A DNA stretch of 64,000 nt from Acidaminobacter hydrogenoformans DSM 2784 (GCF_900103005.1 NZ_FMWL01000019.1:1-64000), one strand, 5' to 3'. Positions 26,723 to 34,672 are shown, counted from the first letter of the stretch. Notes: generated from the sequence alone by a model not told the origin. Program-made: numbers and translations.

Positions 26723-26822
26723 AAAAAAAAAGACCCGGGCGCCTTTCACATATTCATGAGGCGTCCGGGTCTGTTATTATAAACAATTACAAACAAAAAA
26801 GAAAAAAGGGCGTTAGCCCTTT
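26723..26822 (-). terminator. Two terminators of the cold-shock gene
   Basis: Read on the minus strand: first AAAGGGC-TAAC-GCCCTTT followed by T (26802-26822), then a 14-bp stem AGACCCGGACGCCT with its near-complement (26731-26772) followed by a run of T. Two in series suggest tight stop after a highly expressed gene. Confidence 0.8.
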
Positions 26823-26925
26823 GATCTGAGACTCAATTTTTTAAATCAAGGTGCTATTCCAAGCAGAACAAGGAACAGACTTTTGTCTCAAAGTTGAAAT
26901 AAGACGAAGTGTGGTAATTCGGAAA

Positions 26926-27126
26926 TTAGAGTCTGCTGACGTTAGCAGCTTGAGGACCCTTTTGGCCTTGAACGATTTCGAACTCAACTGCTTGGCCTTC
27001 TTCAAGAGTCTTGAAGCCTTCGCCTTGGATCGCAGTGTAGTGAACGAATACGTCGTTACCACCCTCAACAGTGATGAAGCCAAAGCCTTTTTCCGAGTTA
27101 AACCATTTTACTGTTCCTTTTTCCAT
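26926..27126 (-). CDS. Cold-shock protein (CspA family)
   Basis: A 66-residue single-stranded nucleic-acid-binding protein: [20 protein letters not shown] (RNP1) and DVFVHYTAI (RNP2). It chaperones mRNA. ATG 27126 has GGAGG 8 nt upstream; the longer frame (to 27222) is not real because the promoter lies inside it. Monocistronic. The promoter predicts a leader of only about 30 nt, so the long thermosensing leader of E. coli cspA is absent. Confidence 0.96.
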   Translation of the reverse strand: MEKGTVKWFNSEKGFGFITVEGGNDVFVHYTAIQGEGFKTLEEGQAVEFEIVQGQKGPQAANVSRL

Positions 27127-27163
27127 TTCAAATTCCTCCAATGAATTAAAATTTACAAGTATG

Positions 27164-27192
27164 ATTCTATCAGTGTGTGTCGGAAATGTCAA
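27164..27192 (-). promoter_or_regulatory. Promoter of the cold-shock gene
   Basis: On the minus strand: TTGACA (27192-27187), 17-nt spacer, TAGAAT (27169-27164). Confidence 0.8.
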
Positions 27193-27393
27193 TGGAGTAT
27201 TCGAAAATATTGGAAAATTCATTTCTCATTTAATTGGAGCCCATTCCGTGATAAGATAATCTAAAAGAATACTTTGATAGAATTGATTTGTGGTAAATGT
27301 GCCTAATAACACTATCACAATTTCTAAAATTGGAAATCTGTAACAACTCACAGCTATGTCATTATATTATCACAAAAGGAGGGACGTGGTGAA

Positions 27394-27984
27394 TTGGAAC
27401 TGGAAATTCATCGCGGTATCATGAAGAGACGACTGCATGGAAATTTGACCTATTTGATTCCGCTGACCCTTCAGGACTTGGAAGATCAGCTCATCAATCC
27501 AAAGATAACTGCAGAGAGATATGATCTGAAGGGCGCTTTGGAGCCCCCGGATGATCATATGAAGAAAATATTGGAAATTAAGCTTGCGAAGATGAAAGCT
27601 GCACCCGAGCTATCTGTATTTTCTACTTATTTTCTTATCGTTGAGATGGAAAGTCATGAAATTTTGGGGACCATTGGTTACAAAGGTGCTCCGGATGAGG
27701 ATGGCACCATAGAGGTTGGCTATGGGATCCGTCCCGGTTTCAGAGAAAAAGGGTTTATGACGGACGCTTTAAAAGCTTTTACAGAATTTGGTCTCACATT
27801 GCCTGGTGTTTTGAAGATTGTTGCTTGTACAAACAAGGACAACGGCGCTTCGATACGCGTCCTCGAAAAATCAGGTTACAAAAGGATCTATACGGCCCAA
27901 GACCTCTTCGTCTGGCGTTACCCAGCTCAGCCGCCTGTGGAAATGGATATGGGACTGGGACAGGAGCTTGGCAATGAAGCTTAA
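27394..27984 (+). CDS. GNAT acetyltransferase
   Basis: A 196-residue GNAT protein: ILGTIGYKGAPDEDGTIEVGYGIRPGFREKGFMTDALKAF (acetyl-CoA loop) and VACTNKDNGASIRVLEKSGYKRI, the conserved C-terminal half. TTG 27394 lies about 10 nt after AAGGAGGG. It overlaps the following DUF1667 gene by 11 nt, so the two are co-translated. Substrate unknown. Confidence 0.87.
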   Translation: MELEIHRGIMKRRLHGNLTYLIPLTLQDLEDQLINPKITAERYDLKGALEPPDDHMKKILEIKLAKMKAAPELSVFSTYFLIVEMESHEILGTIGYKGAPDEDGTIEVGYGIRPGFREKGFMTDALKAFTEFGLTLPGVLKIVACTNKDNGASIRVLEKSGYKRIYTAQDLFVWRYPAQPPVEMDMGLGQELGNEA

Positions 27985-28378
27985 CAGCATTAAGAAAGAG
28001 CATAAAGGCAGCAGCGACGTTCAAAAAATCATCTGTAAGTCCTGTACGGCAAAATGTGACATGACCTATGAGTTTCAGACCGGACAAGTTGCCGGCAATA
28101 AGTGTCCCAGAGGAGAGGTTTACGCGAAGCGCTACCGGCCAGATGCAGTTAAAATCAGAACGTATCAGCTGCCGGTGAAAAACGGGCACATGAAGCGCTT
28201 GGCGGTGCGTACGGATTCGCCTATAAGTGAAGATCTTTCGGGCGTAATCGAAGCCGAGCTGAAGTCTGTCGCTCTGACGGCCCCAATAGAGGCTGGCGAA
28301 GCGGTCCTCACCAATGTTGGAGGAACGGGTGTGGCTTTGGTCGCGACCAGGAAAATGCCCGCCCGGCATTCTGTATAA
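27974..28378 (+). CDS. DUF1667 protein with a four-cysteine motif
   Basis: A 134-residue protein. Seen: CKSCTAKCDM (CxxCxxxC), then GNKCPRGEVYAKR and RTYQLPVKNGHMKRLAVRTDSPI, the DUF1667 pattern; four Cys suggest an FeS or zinc site. Members are usually encoded beside glycerol-3-phosphate-dehydrogenase-like and FAD-dependent oxidoreductases, which are absent here. ATG 27974 has AGGAG about 8 nt upstream and lies inside the end of the GNAT gene. Function unknown. Confidence 0.8.
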   Translation: MKLNSIKKEHKGSSDVQKIICKSCTAKCDMTYEFQTGQVAGNKCPRGEVYAKRYRPDAVKIRTYQLPVKNGHMKRLAVRTDSPISEDLSGVIEAELKSVALTAPIEAGEAVLTNVGGTGVALVATRKMPARHSV

Positions 28379-28415
28379 TCAGGCGTTAAGTCAAACAAAA
28401 CTATAGTCATTCATG

Positions 28416-28450
28416 GCCCGTCTGGCGAAGTACTTCGTTAGACGGGTCTT
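28416..28450 (+). terminator. Terminator after the DUF1667 gene
   Basis: GCCCGTCT (28416-28423) pairs with AGACGGGT (28440-28447) around an inner GCGAAG/CTTCGT stem; a short T-rich stretch follows. Confidence 0.65.
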
Positions 28451-28482
28451 CATTTTGGGTATGAAAAAGCCGAGGTGAGTTT

Positions 28483-29112
28483 ATGACCCAACTGGAAGCG
28501 TTTTACAGCTCTTTGGATGAAAAAGACTTTGTCAGTTCAATCCGAACGGGATTATGGTTTACTGAGACAGAAGCGCGTCTTGAAGCTTTTCTGCGGGTCG
28601 GAATGGCGGACAGTGCCGCAAACCTGGATTATTCCGGCTCAGACGACAGCGCAATCTGGAGAGAGCACTGCCGCAGTGAGCTTTTGAATGTGGTGCTCGC
28701 TAATCTCAGGCTCAGTATTGAAGCCTACTACGTAAAAAACAAAAAAGGTGCGGCGCCTGTGGTTGTGACGACACCAGCCGGTGAAAAACATGATTTGGGC
28801 GCCAAAGTTACCACAGCGCTTTTGAGGCTCAAGGGCTTCAATGCGCGATTCACAGGCGCAGATCTTCCCGCGAAAGCTCTCCTGTCACTGGTAGACAGTG
28901 TCAATCCTGCAGCCGTTGTTTTCAGCGTAGCCCATCATGTCAACCTCGTGGCTTTAAAGGACACCGTTTCGCTTTTGAGGAAGTCCCATCCGCAGCTGTT
29001 AATTGCAGTGGGTGGCGCGCCTATAGCCCAAAATGCGCAGGCGTTTAAAGAGGTTGAGGCAGTGTTTGATCATGAAGTCCTCTATGAACTGATTCGGGGT
29101 GAGCTTAGGTGA
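28483..29112 (+). CDS. Stand-alone B12-binding-domain protein
   Basis: A 209-residue cytoplasmic protein in two parts. Residues 1-90 are helical and resemble the cap/B12-binding-2 four-helix domain. Residues 93-209 are a Rossmann-like cobalamin-binding domain: PAGEKHDLGAKVTTALLRLKGFNARFTGADLPAKALLSLV, SVAHHVNLVALKDTVSLLRK and VGGAPI. His103 is the candidate lower axial ligand; the GExHDLG form is that of CarH/LitR-type light- and B12-sensing regulators rather than GDxHDIG methyltransferases. There is no MerR DNA-binding domain and no methyltransferase partner. It overlaps the permease gene by GTGA, so it is probably a sensor or regulator of that transporter. Confidence 0.78.
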   Translation: MTQLEAFYSSLDEKDFVSSIRTGLWFTETEARLEAFLRVGMADSAANLDYSGSDDSAIWREHCRSELLNVVLANLRLSIEAYYVKNKKGAAPVVVTTPAGEKHDLGAKVTTALLRLKGFNARFTGADLPAKALLSLVDSVNPAAVVFSVAHHVNLVALKDTVSLLRKSHPQLLIAVGGAPIAQNAQAFKEVEAVFDHEVLYELIRGELR

Positions 29113-30332
29113 ATTTGTCGTCCTATTACGCGGTTAAGTTTATTAAAAGATCCAAGGTTCAATCTTTGGTTATTATCTTGGGGTTGGCCCTTGGTGTGGC
29201 AGTTTTGGTAGTCATGACCTGGCTGGTCAGTGGAATAGGGCTCGCTTTGGATGAAGCTTATGCGGGCGGACTGCCTCACGTTGTCGTGAGAGGTGTAGGA
29301 GGGCTCACGCAGGAAATTGAAAGAGTTGAGGCGCTGACAAATACTTTGAAAGAAGAACTCTCAGGGCTTGAGGCCATAACGCCGGTACTGGAACTGCCGG
29401 TGGTAATTAGCGTGCCGGCGACGGGGATGGGTCCAGCTTCACGTGAAGCGGATGAGAACGCACTGAGACTTCATACGTTAGTGCGGGGTATTGAACTGGA
29501 ACGTGCTGGGCGCTTATATCCTCTGGGAGGGGCTATGGTCCGTGGACGAACCTTCCTGCAGGCCCGGGAAACCGTGGTTGGACTGGAGCTCGCCGAAGCT
29601 ATGGGTTTGAGGGTGGGCGACACTTTGGTGATGGATAACGAAGAGGGCAGGACAGTGCAGTTTGCTGTGGTTGGCATTTATGACCTGAAGCATGAAGCGC
29701 TTAACACGTCTCAGATTTTCACGGGACTTTCAGCGCTGCAGGGCGCTTTTGGGAAACCGGGTGAGGCGCAGAGCATTGAGCTGCAGCTTAAGGACAGCTT
29801 CGCAGAAGAGGTTGCCGCAGACCAGATTGGGACCATTGCAAAGGCAATGGGACTTGAAATTGGGACGGATCTGGAAGTGCGCAGCTGGCAGCAGACCCAC
29901 AGCGCGATCTACAGTGCGGCGGTATTGGAACGACGTTCGGTCAGCCTCCTTGTAGGGGCTGTTTCACTCATCATATTGATTGGTTTTGTGCTGGTGCTGT
30001 CGTTGGCGGTACGCCAGCTTCTGCCACGGCTTGCTGTCTTTGAGACCATGGGGCTCAGTAAGACCCACAGCGCTATGGTAGCGGTGCTGTATGCGCTTTA
30101 TTTATCCCTGCTTGGGGTTTTGGGCGGAGGCGTTTTGGGCAGCGGCCTTGTGTCCGTTTACAATCGTCTGGCAGTTGCAGGCGTTGAGGTCTTCAGACCG
30201 CTGCCCGACCCGGCAGTGTCGGAGTTGGTGCTGATTTTGACGGCGCTGCCGCTGGTAACTGCATTTGCGGCTTGGATGCTGACGTGGCGGGTTCTGGATC
30301 ACGCTTCGGCGGAGGTGATTTATCATGGTTAG
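29109..30332 (+). CDS. FtsX/LolC-type ABC permease
   Basis: A 407-residue permease of the MacB/LolCE type: one N-terminal membrane helix (SLVIILGLALGVAVLVVMTWLV), a large extracytoplasmic domain (about 45-270) and three C-terminal helices (about 275-300, 325-350, 370-392) with the FtsX segment LAVFETMGLSKTHSAMVAVLYAL. Type VII ABC systems like this transmit force rather than move a substrate through the membrane. GTG 29109 overlaps the B12-protein stop; the ATPase gene overlaps its end by 8 nt. The cargo is unknown. Confidence 0.87.
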   Translation: MNLSSYYAVKFIKRSKVQSLVIILGLALGVAVLVVMTWLVSGIGLALDEAYAGGLPHVVVRGVGGLTQEIERVEALTNTLKEELSGLEAITPVLELPVVISVPATGMGPASREADENALRLHTLVRGIELERAGRLYPLGGAMVRGRTFLQARETVVGLELAEAMGLRVGDTLVMDNEEGRTVQFAVVGIYDLKHEALNTSQIFTGLSALQGAFGKPGEAQSIELQLKDSFAEEVAADQIGTIAKAMGLEIGTDLEVRSWQQTHSAIYSAAVLERRSVSLLVGAVSLIILIGFVLVLSLAVRQLLPRLAVFETMGLSKTHSAMVAVLYALYLSLLGVLGGGVLGSGLVSVYNRLAVAGVEVFRPLPDPAVSELVLILTALPLVTAFAAWMLTWRVLDHASAEVIYHG

Positions 30333-31032
30333 CTATCAGCCGCCTGCGATCAAACTTTTGGGTGTTGAAAAGCGTTTTGGGAAATTTAAGGACCGCGCAG
30401 CCCTCGCAGGGATTGATCTGTCCATTGAGGATGGGGCGGTCGTCAACATTTCAGGTCCTGGCGGCGCTGGCAAAAGTACGCTGCTTCTGATTGCCGGTTT
30501 GGTATTAAAACCGGACTTGGGAGAGGTGATGTTAAGGGGTCAGAGCACTTCGAAGCTGTCATCCCATGCCCTCAGCCGCTTTCGCAGACAGGAGATGGGA
30601 CTGGTCTCTCAAAGGCCTGCTTTGATCCCGGAATTCACAGTCCTCGAAAATTTGCTGCTGTCAAGTCAGATCTCAAACGGCACAGTAGAGACGCCACATT
30701 TGTCTTTGGTCAAAAAATTCATTCTGGACACGGGGTTGAGCGGCTGTGAGGCGCTTTTCCCAGCGGCACTGTCAGAGACACAAAGAAAGCTTGTATCCCT
30801 TATTGGCGCGTTGGTCAACATGCCCTCCATCTTACTCGTGGATGAGCCTGCAGCCGGCATGGACAACGAAACGGCTGAGATCGTTTCCCAATTGATTTTT
30901 GAAGCAAACGACAAATTTCGTACGACGTGCGTCGTGGTATCCAACGACAGGCGGATTGCTGACAGGGCGGACCGTGTGATCGAACTCAGGGAAGGGCGCA
31001 TGGCAGTGGATTTCACAAGGAAAATGGATTGA
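30325..31032 (+). CDS. ABC ATPase with degenerate catalytic motifs
   Basis: A 235-residue ATPase of the LolD/MacB class. Walker A is intact (GPGGAGKST, Lys50), Q-loop VSQRPAL is present and Walker B LLVDEPAAGMD keeps the catalytic Glu. The signature is LSETQ (149-153) instead of LSGGQ, and the H-loop His is Asn207 (VVVSNDRR). Both changes would weaken hydrolysis. The D-loop is present. Start ATG 30325 lies within the permease gene. The protein may act mainly as a nucleotide-bound scaffold or be a slow ATPase; this is inference. Confidence 0.87.
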   Translation: MVSYQPPAIKLLGVEKRFGKFKDRAALAGIDLSIEDGAVVNISGPGGAGKSTLLLIAGLVLKPDLGEVMLRGQSTSKLSSHALSRFRRQEMGLVSQRPALIPEFTVLENLLLSSQISNGTVETPHLSLVKKFILDTGLSGCEALFPAALSETQRKLVSLIGALVNMPSILLVDEPAAGMDNETAEIVSQLIFEANDKFRTTCVVVSNDRRIADRADRVIELREGRMAVDFTRKMD

Positions 31033-31172
31033 GCGGATGGCGCGAGTTGTGCGGGTTAAAATGAGCCAGCATAACTTCTTGTTCCATCTGCTTTCTTTTG
31101 TGTGTTGATCAGGGTATAATATATAGAAATGCATTTTTGAATCAACGACCGCATTTAGGAGGACTTAAAGAA

Positions 31173-31772
31173 ATGAAACCAACACTCTATCTGGATTTTG
31201 ATTCAACTATAGTGAACTCTGAGCGCGCTTTTTGCGAGGTATATAACCAGGACTACAAGAACCATGAAGGCTTCGTGCCAGCCCATGAAGAGCACGCTGG
31301 CGACTGGGTTTTTCGCCATGCTTGCCCCTTGATCCACCAGCACTGCGCGGATCCAGTGGCGGAGGTTCGGAGGATCTTTGGCCAGGAAGCATTTTTTAAT
31401 CACCTTGAATTTTATGAGGGCGCTTATGAAACCATTCAAGCCCTTAAAGAAGAGTATGAAATAGTGATTTGTACCTCCGCATCACCTGAAAATGGTTCCA
31501 AAAAAGTTTTGTGGATTGAGCAGCACATGCCCTTCGTGGATGAGATCATTATTTTGGTCAACAAGTCCAACAATGGCGTGGGCAAGGGCCGTGTCCACAT
31601 GCTGGAGCCAGGCGCGGTTTTTGTGGACGATCACCCTGCAAACCTGCGTTCAACGGAGGCGGAGAGAAAAATTCTCTTCACCTACAACGACAGGATTACA
31701 GATTACAACCGCGGTTGGGAGGGCGAATCCGTCAACAGCTGGATGACGCTTCACGGGCTGCTGAAGCGTTAG
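31173..31772 (+). CDS. HAD-family 5'(3')-deoxyribonucleotidase-like protein
   Basis: A 199-residue HAD phosphatase: motif I LDFDSTIVNS, motif II VICTSAS, conserved Lys in ILVNKSNNG and motif III VFVDDHPANL. It matches the NT5C-like family, which dephosphorylates (deoxy)nucleoside monophosphates, but substrate is not proven. ATG 31173 is 10 nt after AGGAGG. A TATAAT at 31115-31120 may be its promoter, with a poor -35. Confidence 0.78.
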   Translation: MKPTLYLDFDSTIVNSERAFCEVYNQDYKNHEGFVPAHEEHAGDWVFRHACPLIHQHCADPVAEVRRIFGQEAFFNHLEFYEGAYETIQALKEEYEIVICTSASPENGSKKVLWIEQHMPFVDEIIILVNKSNNGVGKGRVHMLEPGAVFVDDHPANLRSTEAERKILFTYNDRITDYNRGWEGESVNSWMTLHGLLKR

Positions 31773-31783
31773 GGCAGACGTAA

Positions 31784-31822
31784 AAAGCGCGCTTCCCGAA
31801 GTTTTCCGGGAGCGCGCCTTAA
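31784..31822 (+). terminator. Terminator of the nucleotidase gene
   Basis: AAGCGCGCTTCCCG (31785-31798) pairs with CGGGAGCGCGCCTT (31807-31820). It also faces the convergent phhB gene. Confidence 0.85.
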
Positions 31823-31834
31823 CTGTGAACTGTG

Positions 31835-32161
31835 TTACAGTAAGTCGATTTTGGCAGCCAAAATGAAGTCGTTGTAAGACAGGCCTTTTATTTTATGGGT
31901 CATGAGTTTGACGACGACTCGACCCCAGCCTAATTCAAGATCCGGGTGGTGGCCCTCTTCCTCGGCTAATTCCCCAATTTTGTTGACGAATTCAAGGGCA
32001 CTGACAAAGTCCTTGAATTTGAAGCGACGCTCCAGTTGGCGGTCGTCAATGACTGTCCAGTCTGCATGCAGCTGCTGCCGCAGTACCTTGATCTCATCCG
32101 CTTCAAGGGGCGGGGTGTCGATAGTGCAGGGAATACACTGCTTGGCTAATAATACTTCCAT
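31835..32161 (-). CDS. phhB: Pterin-4a-carbinolamine dehydratase
   Basis: A 108-residue PCD/DCoH protein: WTVIDDRQLERRFKFKDFVSALEFVNKIGELAEEEGHHPDLELGWGRVVVKLMTHKIKGLSYNDF. The EEGHHPD motif holds the catalytic histidines. The enzyme recycles hydroxylated tetrahydropterins; there is no aromatic amino acid hydroxylase nearby, so it may act on other pterins, such as in molybdopterin or folate metabolism. ATG 32161 follows GAGGAGG on the minus strand. Confidence 0.93.
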   Translation of the reverse strand: MEVLLAKQCIPCTIDTPPLEADEIKVLRQQLHADWTVIDDRQLERRFKFKDFVSALEFVNKIGELAEEEGHHPDLELGWGRVVVKLMTHKIKGLSYNDFILAAKIDLL

Positions 32162-32266
32162 GAGGAACCCTCCTCGTCATAATCAAGTTGGAATGACTAA
32201 GCTATACATTTCATTTATACACTTTTGAGACAGCAGAAAACAAAAATGTGAAAAAGGAGTATGTCT

Positions 32267-32665
32267 ATGAGTCGAAATCCTATTCTAAACGCTGAACTCA
32301 ATGCGGCGCTCAGCAAAGTTGGCGCTGGTGACCGGGTGGCACTGATCGCCGCGCGCTTTCCCGCGCCAGAGGGTGTCGAAGTAATCGATTTAGCCCTTTG
32401 TGACGGTGTACCCTCTTTTAAAACCGCTTTTGAGCTGCTGGTCATGCAGCTTGACGTGGATCAGGTCACCAGGACGGAGGAGCTTGAAAAGCAAAGTCCT
32501 GAGCTTCAAAAGCTTATTGAGGCGCAGACCGAGGCTGTAGGGGCAAAGCTGGAGGCACTGACCTACAGGCAGTTTAAAGTGCTGGCCAAAACCGCGCGCT
32601 TTGCTGTGAGGGTCGGTGAGACCGAGGTTCAGGCCAGTGTGATAATCAGAGAGAGAGAAGTATAA
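32267..32665 (+). CDS. RbsD/FucU-like protein lacking the catalytic histidine
   Basis: A 132-residue homologue of D-ribose pyranase: NPILNAELNAALSKVGAGD, FPAPEGVEVIDLALCDGVPSF and a C-terminal TYRQFKVLAKTARFAVRVGETEV. Active RbsD has GHTD with catalytic His20; here it is GAGD, Ala20. The sugar-binding RTGE...PYAN is RVGETEVQAS, and the IADAGFP start is IAARFP. The mutarotase activity is likely lost. ATG 32267 is 7 nt after GGAG, preferred over ATG 32261 (1 nt). It stands alone, with no ribose transporter. Role unknown. Confidence 0.75.
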   Translation: MSRNPILNAELNAALSKVGAGDRVALIAARFPAPEGVEVIDLALCDGVPSFKTAFELLVMQLDVDQVTRTEELEKQSPELQKLIEAQTEAVGAKLEALTYRQFKVLAKTARFAVRVGETEVQASVIIREREV

Positions 32666-32682
32666 TTTTAAGAAAAACGTCT

Positions 32683-32714
32683 ACGTTAACCACAAATAAA
32701 TTATGGTTGACAAT
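32683..32714 (+). promoter_or_regulatory. BirA operator, distal
   Basis: ACGTTAACC (32683-32691) and GGTTGACAAT (32705-32714) face each other with a 13-nt gap, overlapping the -35 hexamer of bioY. This is the Firmicute biotin-operator form. Confidence 0.7.
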
Positions 32715-32736
32715 AAATGAGGCTGTCCTTTATACT
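32707..32736 (+). promoter_or_regulatory. bioY promoter
   Basis: TTGACA (32707-32712), 18-nt spacer, TATACT (32731-32736), lying between the two BirA half-box pairs. Confidence 0.75.
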
Positions 32737-32739
32737 CTT

Positions 32740-32773
32740 ATTGTCAACTAAATTTATTCTGGAGGTTAACAAT
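32740..32773 (+). promoter_or_regulatory. BirA operator, proximal
   Basis: ATTGTCAAC (32740-32748) and GTTAACAAT (32765-32773) are nearly perfect inverted halves with a 16-nt gap. It covers the likely transcription start and overlaps the GGAGG ribosome site. Confidence 0.8.
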
Positions 32774-32774
32774 C

Positions 32775-33332
32775 ATGACAACTTCAAATACGATCAACCG
32801 TTCTGGACTTTCTCTGAGAGATATGATGCTGGTCTCTATGTTTACGGCAATTCTCGCTGTGCTGGCGTATGTGGCTGTGCCGCTCCCGTTTTCGCCGGTA
32901 CCGGTGACGGGTCAGACCTTTGGGGTCATGCTGATTGGTTTGCTCCTTGGGAAAAGGCGCGGGGTCATGAGCATGGTTCTGCTGCTTTTACTTGGCGCTG
33001 TCGGGGTGCCCGTGTTTTCCGGCGGTCGGGCGGGGCTCACAGTGCTGGTCGGACCTACGGGAGGCTATCTTTTCGGTTGGATTCTTTCTATCGTTGTCAT
33101 TGACGCGGTGAAGTCAAGGATTCATGGTTTCAAGGGTGCCGTGGCAGCAGGGCTTGTAGGCGGTGTTTTCGTAACGTATTTGGTAGGGGTACCTTGGCTT
33201 GCGGCATCGACTGGGATGAGCATGAGCGCGGCTATTGCTGCTGGCGCGCTGCCATTTCTGCCAGGGGATCTGTTCAAGGTCGTGATCGCGGCGCTGACTG
33301 CAGAGCGTATGCCGAAACAATTGATGCGGTAA
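32775..33332 (+). CDS. bioY: Biotin ECF transporter S component
   Basis: BioY is the membrane biotin-binding subunit of an energy-coupling-factor importer. The 185-residue protein has six membrane helices and the family motifs PVPVTGQTFGVMLIGLLLGKRRGVMSM, GAVGVPVFSGGRAGL and TGGYLFGWI. No EcfA/T genes are adjacent, as expected when several S components share one ECF module. GGAGG precedes ATG 32775. Two BirA boxes indicate biotin repression. Confidence 0.95.
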   Translation: MTTSNTINRSGLSLRDMMLVSMFTAILAVLAYVAVPLPFSPVPVTGQTFGVMLIGLLLGKRRGVMSMVLLLLLGAVGVPVFSGGRAGLTVLVGPTGGYLFGWILSIVVIDAVKSRIHGFKGAVAAGLVGGVFVTYLVGVPWLAASTGMSMSAAIAAGALPFLPGDLFKVVIAALTAERMPKQLMR

Positions 33333-33416
33333 TCCCCGAGGCAGTCATCAACATTTTTCAATGAAAAGTAACAATGTTTTACAAACGACTAATCGGTCAT
33401 TCTTATGAGGTGAAAT

Positions 33417-33761
33417 ATGGGCAGAATATTATTAGTGGCCGCGACTGCGGCCCTTGGGTTTTGGATGTGCTATATAGCTCTGCAAATCAAGCAGGACGGA
33501 AAGGTGCGCTACGGCAGCACAGGCCAGCGGGTTCGTTACGAGGACGCTCTTGATCCGGACAGGTTCCTTGAATTGACGAGACGTTACCATTTGCTGATAG
33601 GGTCCGGCTTTATTGGCATCGCCATAGCGGCTTGGCTTATAGCCAGTCCTGTGATCGTTATGTTCCTGTACCTGATCTACGCCGCGGGGATCAACTTTGC
33701 GAGAGCCGCTGTAGAAAACAGGCTCATGACGCCGGTTCAGGAATCGGAGGGCAACGAATGA
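33417..33761 (+). CDS. Small membrane protein of unknown function
   Basis: A 114-residue protein with an N-terminal hydrophobic segment (about 4-22), a hydrophilic stretch (GKVRYGSTGQRVRYEDALDPDRFLELTRRYH) and two further membrane segments (about 60-78 and 80-98). I do not recognise a family with certainty. ATG 33417 follows GAGGTG at 5 nt. It overlaps the EamA gene by 4 nt, so the two are made together. Confidence 0.7.
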   Translation: MGRILLVAATAALGFWMCYIALQIKQDGKVRYGSTGQRVRYEDALDPDRFLELTRRYHLLIGSGFIGIAIAAWLIASPVIVMFLYLIYAAGINFARAAVENRLMTPVQESEGNE

Positions 33762-34672
33762 ACAAAAATCAATTAAAGGCAGACCTTGCGCTCCTGTTTG
33801 TGACCGTTTCCTGGGGCGCGTCGTTCCTCCTGACAAAAAATGCCCTGGATGGCCTGGAGACCTTCAACTTTCTTGCCGTGCGCTTTGGCATTGCCACATT
33901 GATCTCCGTGTTGTTCTTTTTTAAGGATATGATCCGTATGAGCCGTAAGACCCTGGTTCTCGGCATTGGCGTAGGCGCGTTGATGTTCACGTCATATGGT
34001 TTCCAAACGGTTGGCATTACCATGACCACTGTTTCAAAATCCGCTTTTATAACAGGCACCAGTGTGCTGATGGTCCCTATGTTCGCGGCGCTCTTTCTGA
34101 AGCGCATGCCGGACAGGTCGTCGCTGCTCGGTGCTTTCATGGCGTTTGTCGGCCTCGGACTTATGACATTGACTGGGGCCAGTGCTGAAGCCGGCTCTGC
34201 AAGCGGGCTCAACCTTGGGGACTTCCTGACACTGCTATGCGCGGTAGGCTTTGCGCTATACATCCTCGCGGTTGGCAAATATACAACACAGGTGGATTCT
34301 GTGCCCTTTGCCATAGTCCAGCTTGGCACGGTAGCGGTGTTCAGCGCTGTGACGTCCCTCGCTTTTGAGACACCCATTGTCCCTTCAGGCGGCAACGCGT
34401 GGTTCGCCATTTTGTTTCTGGCTATAGTCTGTACGTCCATGGCGTTCATTGTCCAAAACGTGGCGCAGAAATATACAACTTCGACTCATACCGCACTTAT
34501 TTTTTCGGGTGAACCGGTCTTCGCGGCCATGTTCGCATATGTTATGATAGGCGAGGTGCTGGGCATGAATGGGATCCTGGGCGGCGGGCTCATCCTGCTG
34601 GGGATGCTTGTGGCGGAGCTTAATGTCCTCGAACGGTTAATGCCGAAAAAGCGGCCCTCGGAGGCAGCGTGA
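33758..34672 (+). CDS. EamA/DMT-family transporter
   Basis: A 304-residue membrane protein with ten helices in two EamA repeats (VTVSWGASFLLTKNALDGLETFNFLAVRFG at the start; NVAQKYTTSTHTALIFSGEPVFAAMFAYVMIGE in repeat two). GGAGG is 7 nt before ATG 33758; the 33632 start is in the preceding gene and rejected. Substrate unknown. Followed with 1-nt overlap by idi. Confidence 0.9.
   Translation: MNKNQLKADLALLFVTVSWGASFLLTKNALDGLETFNFLAVRFGIATLISVLFFFKDMIRMSRKTLVLGIGVGALMFTSYGFQTVGITMTTVSKSAFITGTSVLMVPMFAALFLKRMPDRSSLLGAFMAFVGLGLMTLTGASAEAGSASGLNLGDFLTLLCAVGFALYILAVGKYTTQVDSVPFAIVQLGTVAVFSAVTSLAFETPIVPSGGNAWFAILFLAIVCTSMAFIVQNVAQKYTTSTHTALIFSGEPVFAAMFAYVMIGEVLGMNGILGGGLILLGMLVAELNVLERLMPKKRPSEAA

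Noticed and set aside
27127-27222. N-terminal extension of the cold-shock protein
   Set aside because: The promoter (27164-27192) lies inside it, and the ribosome site GGAGG fixes the start at 27126.
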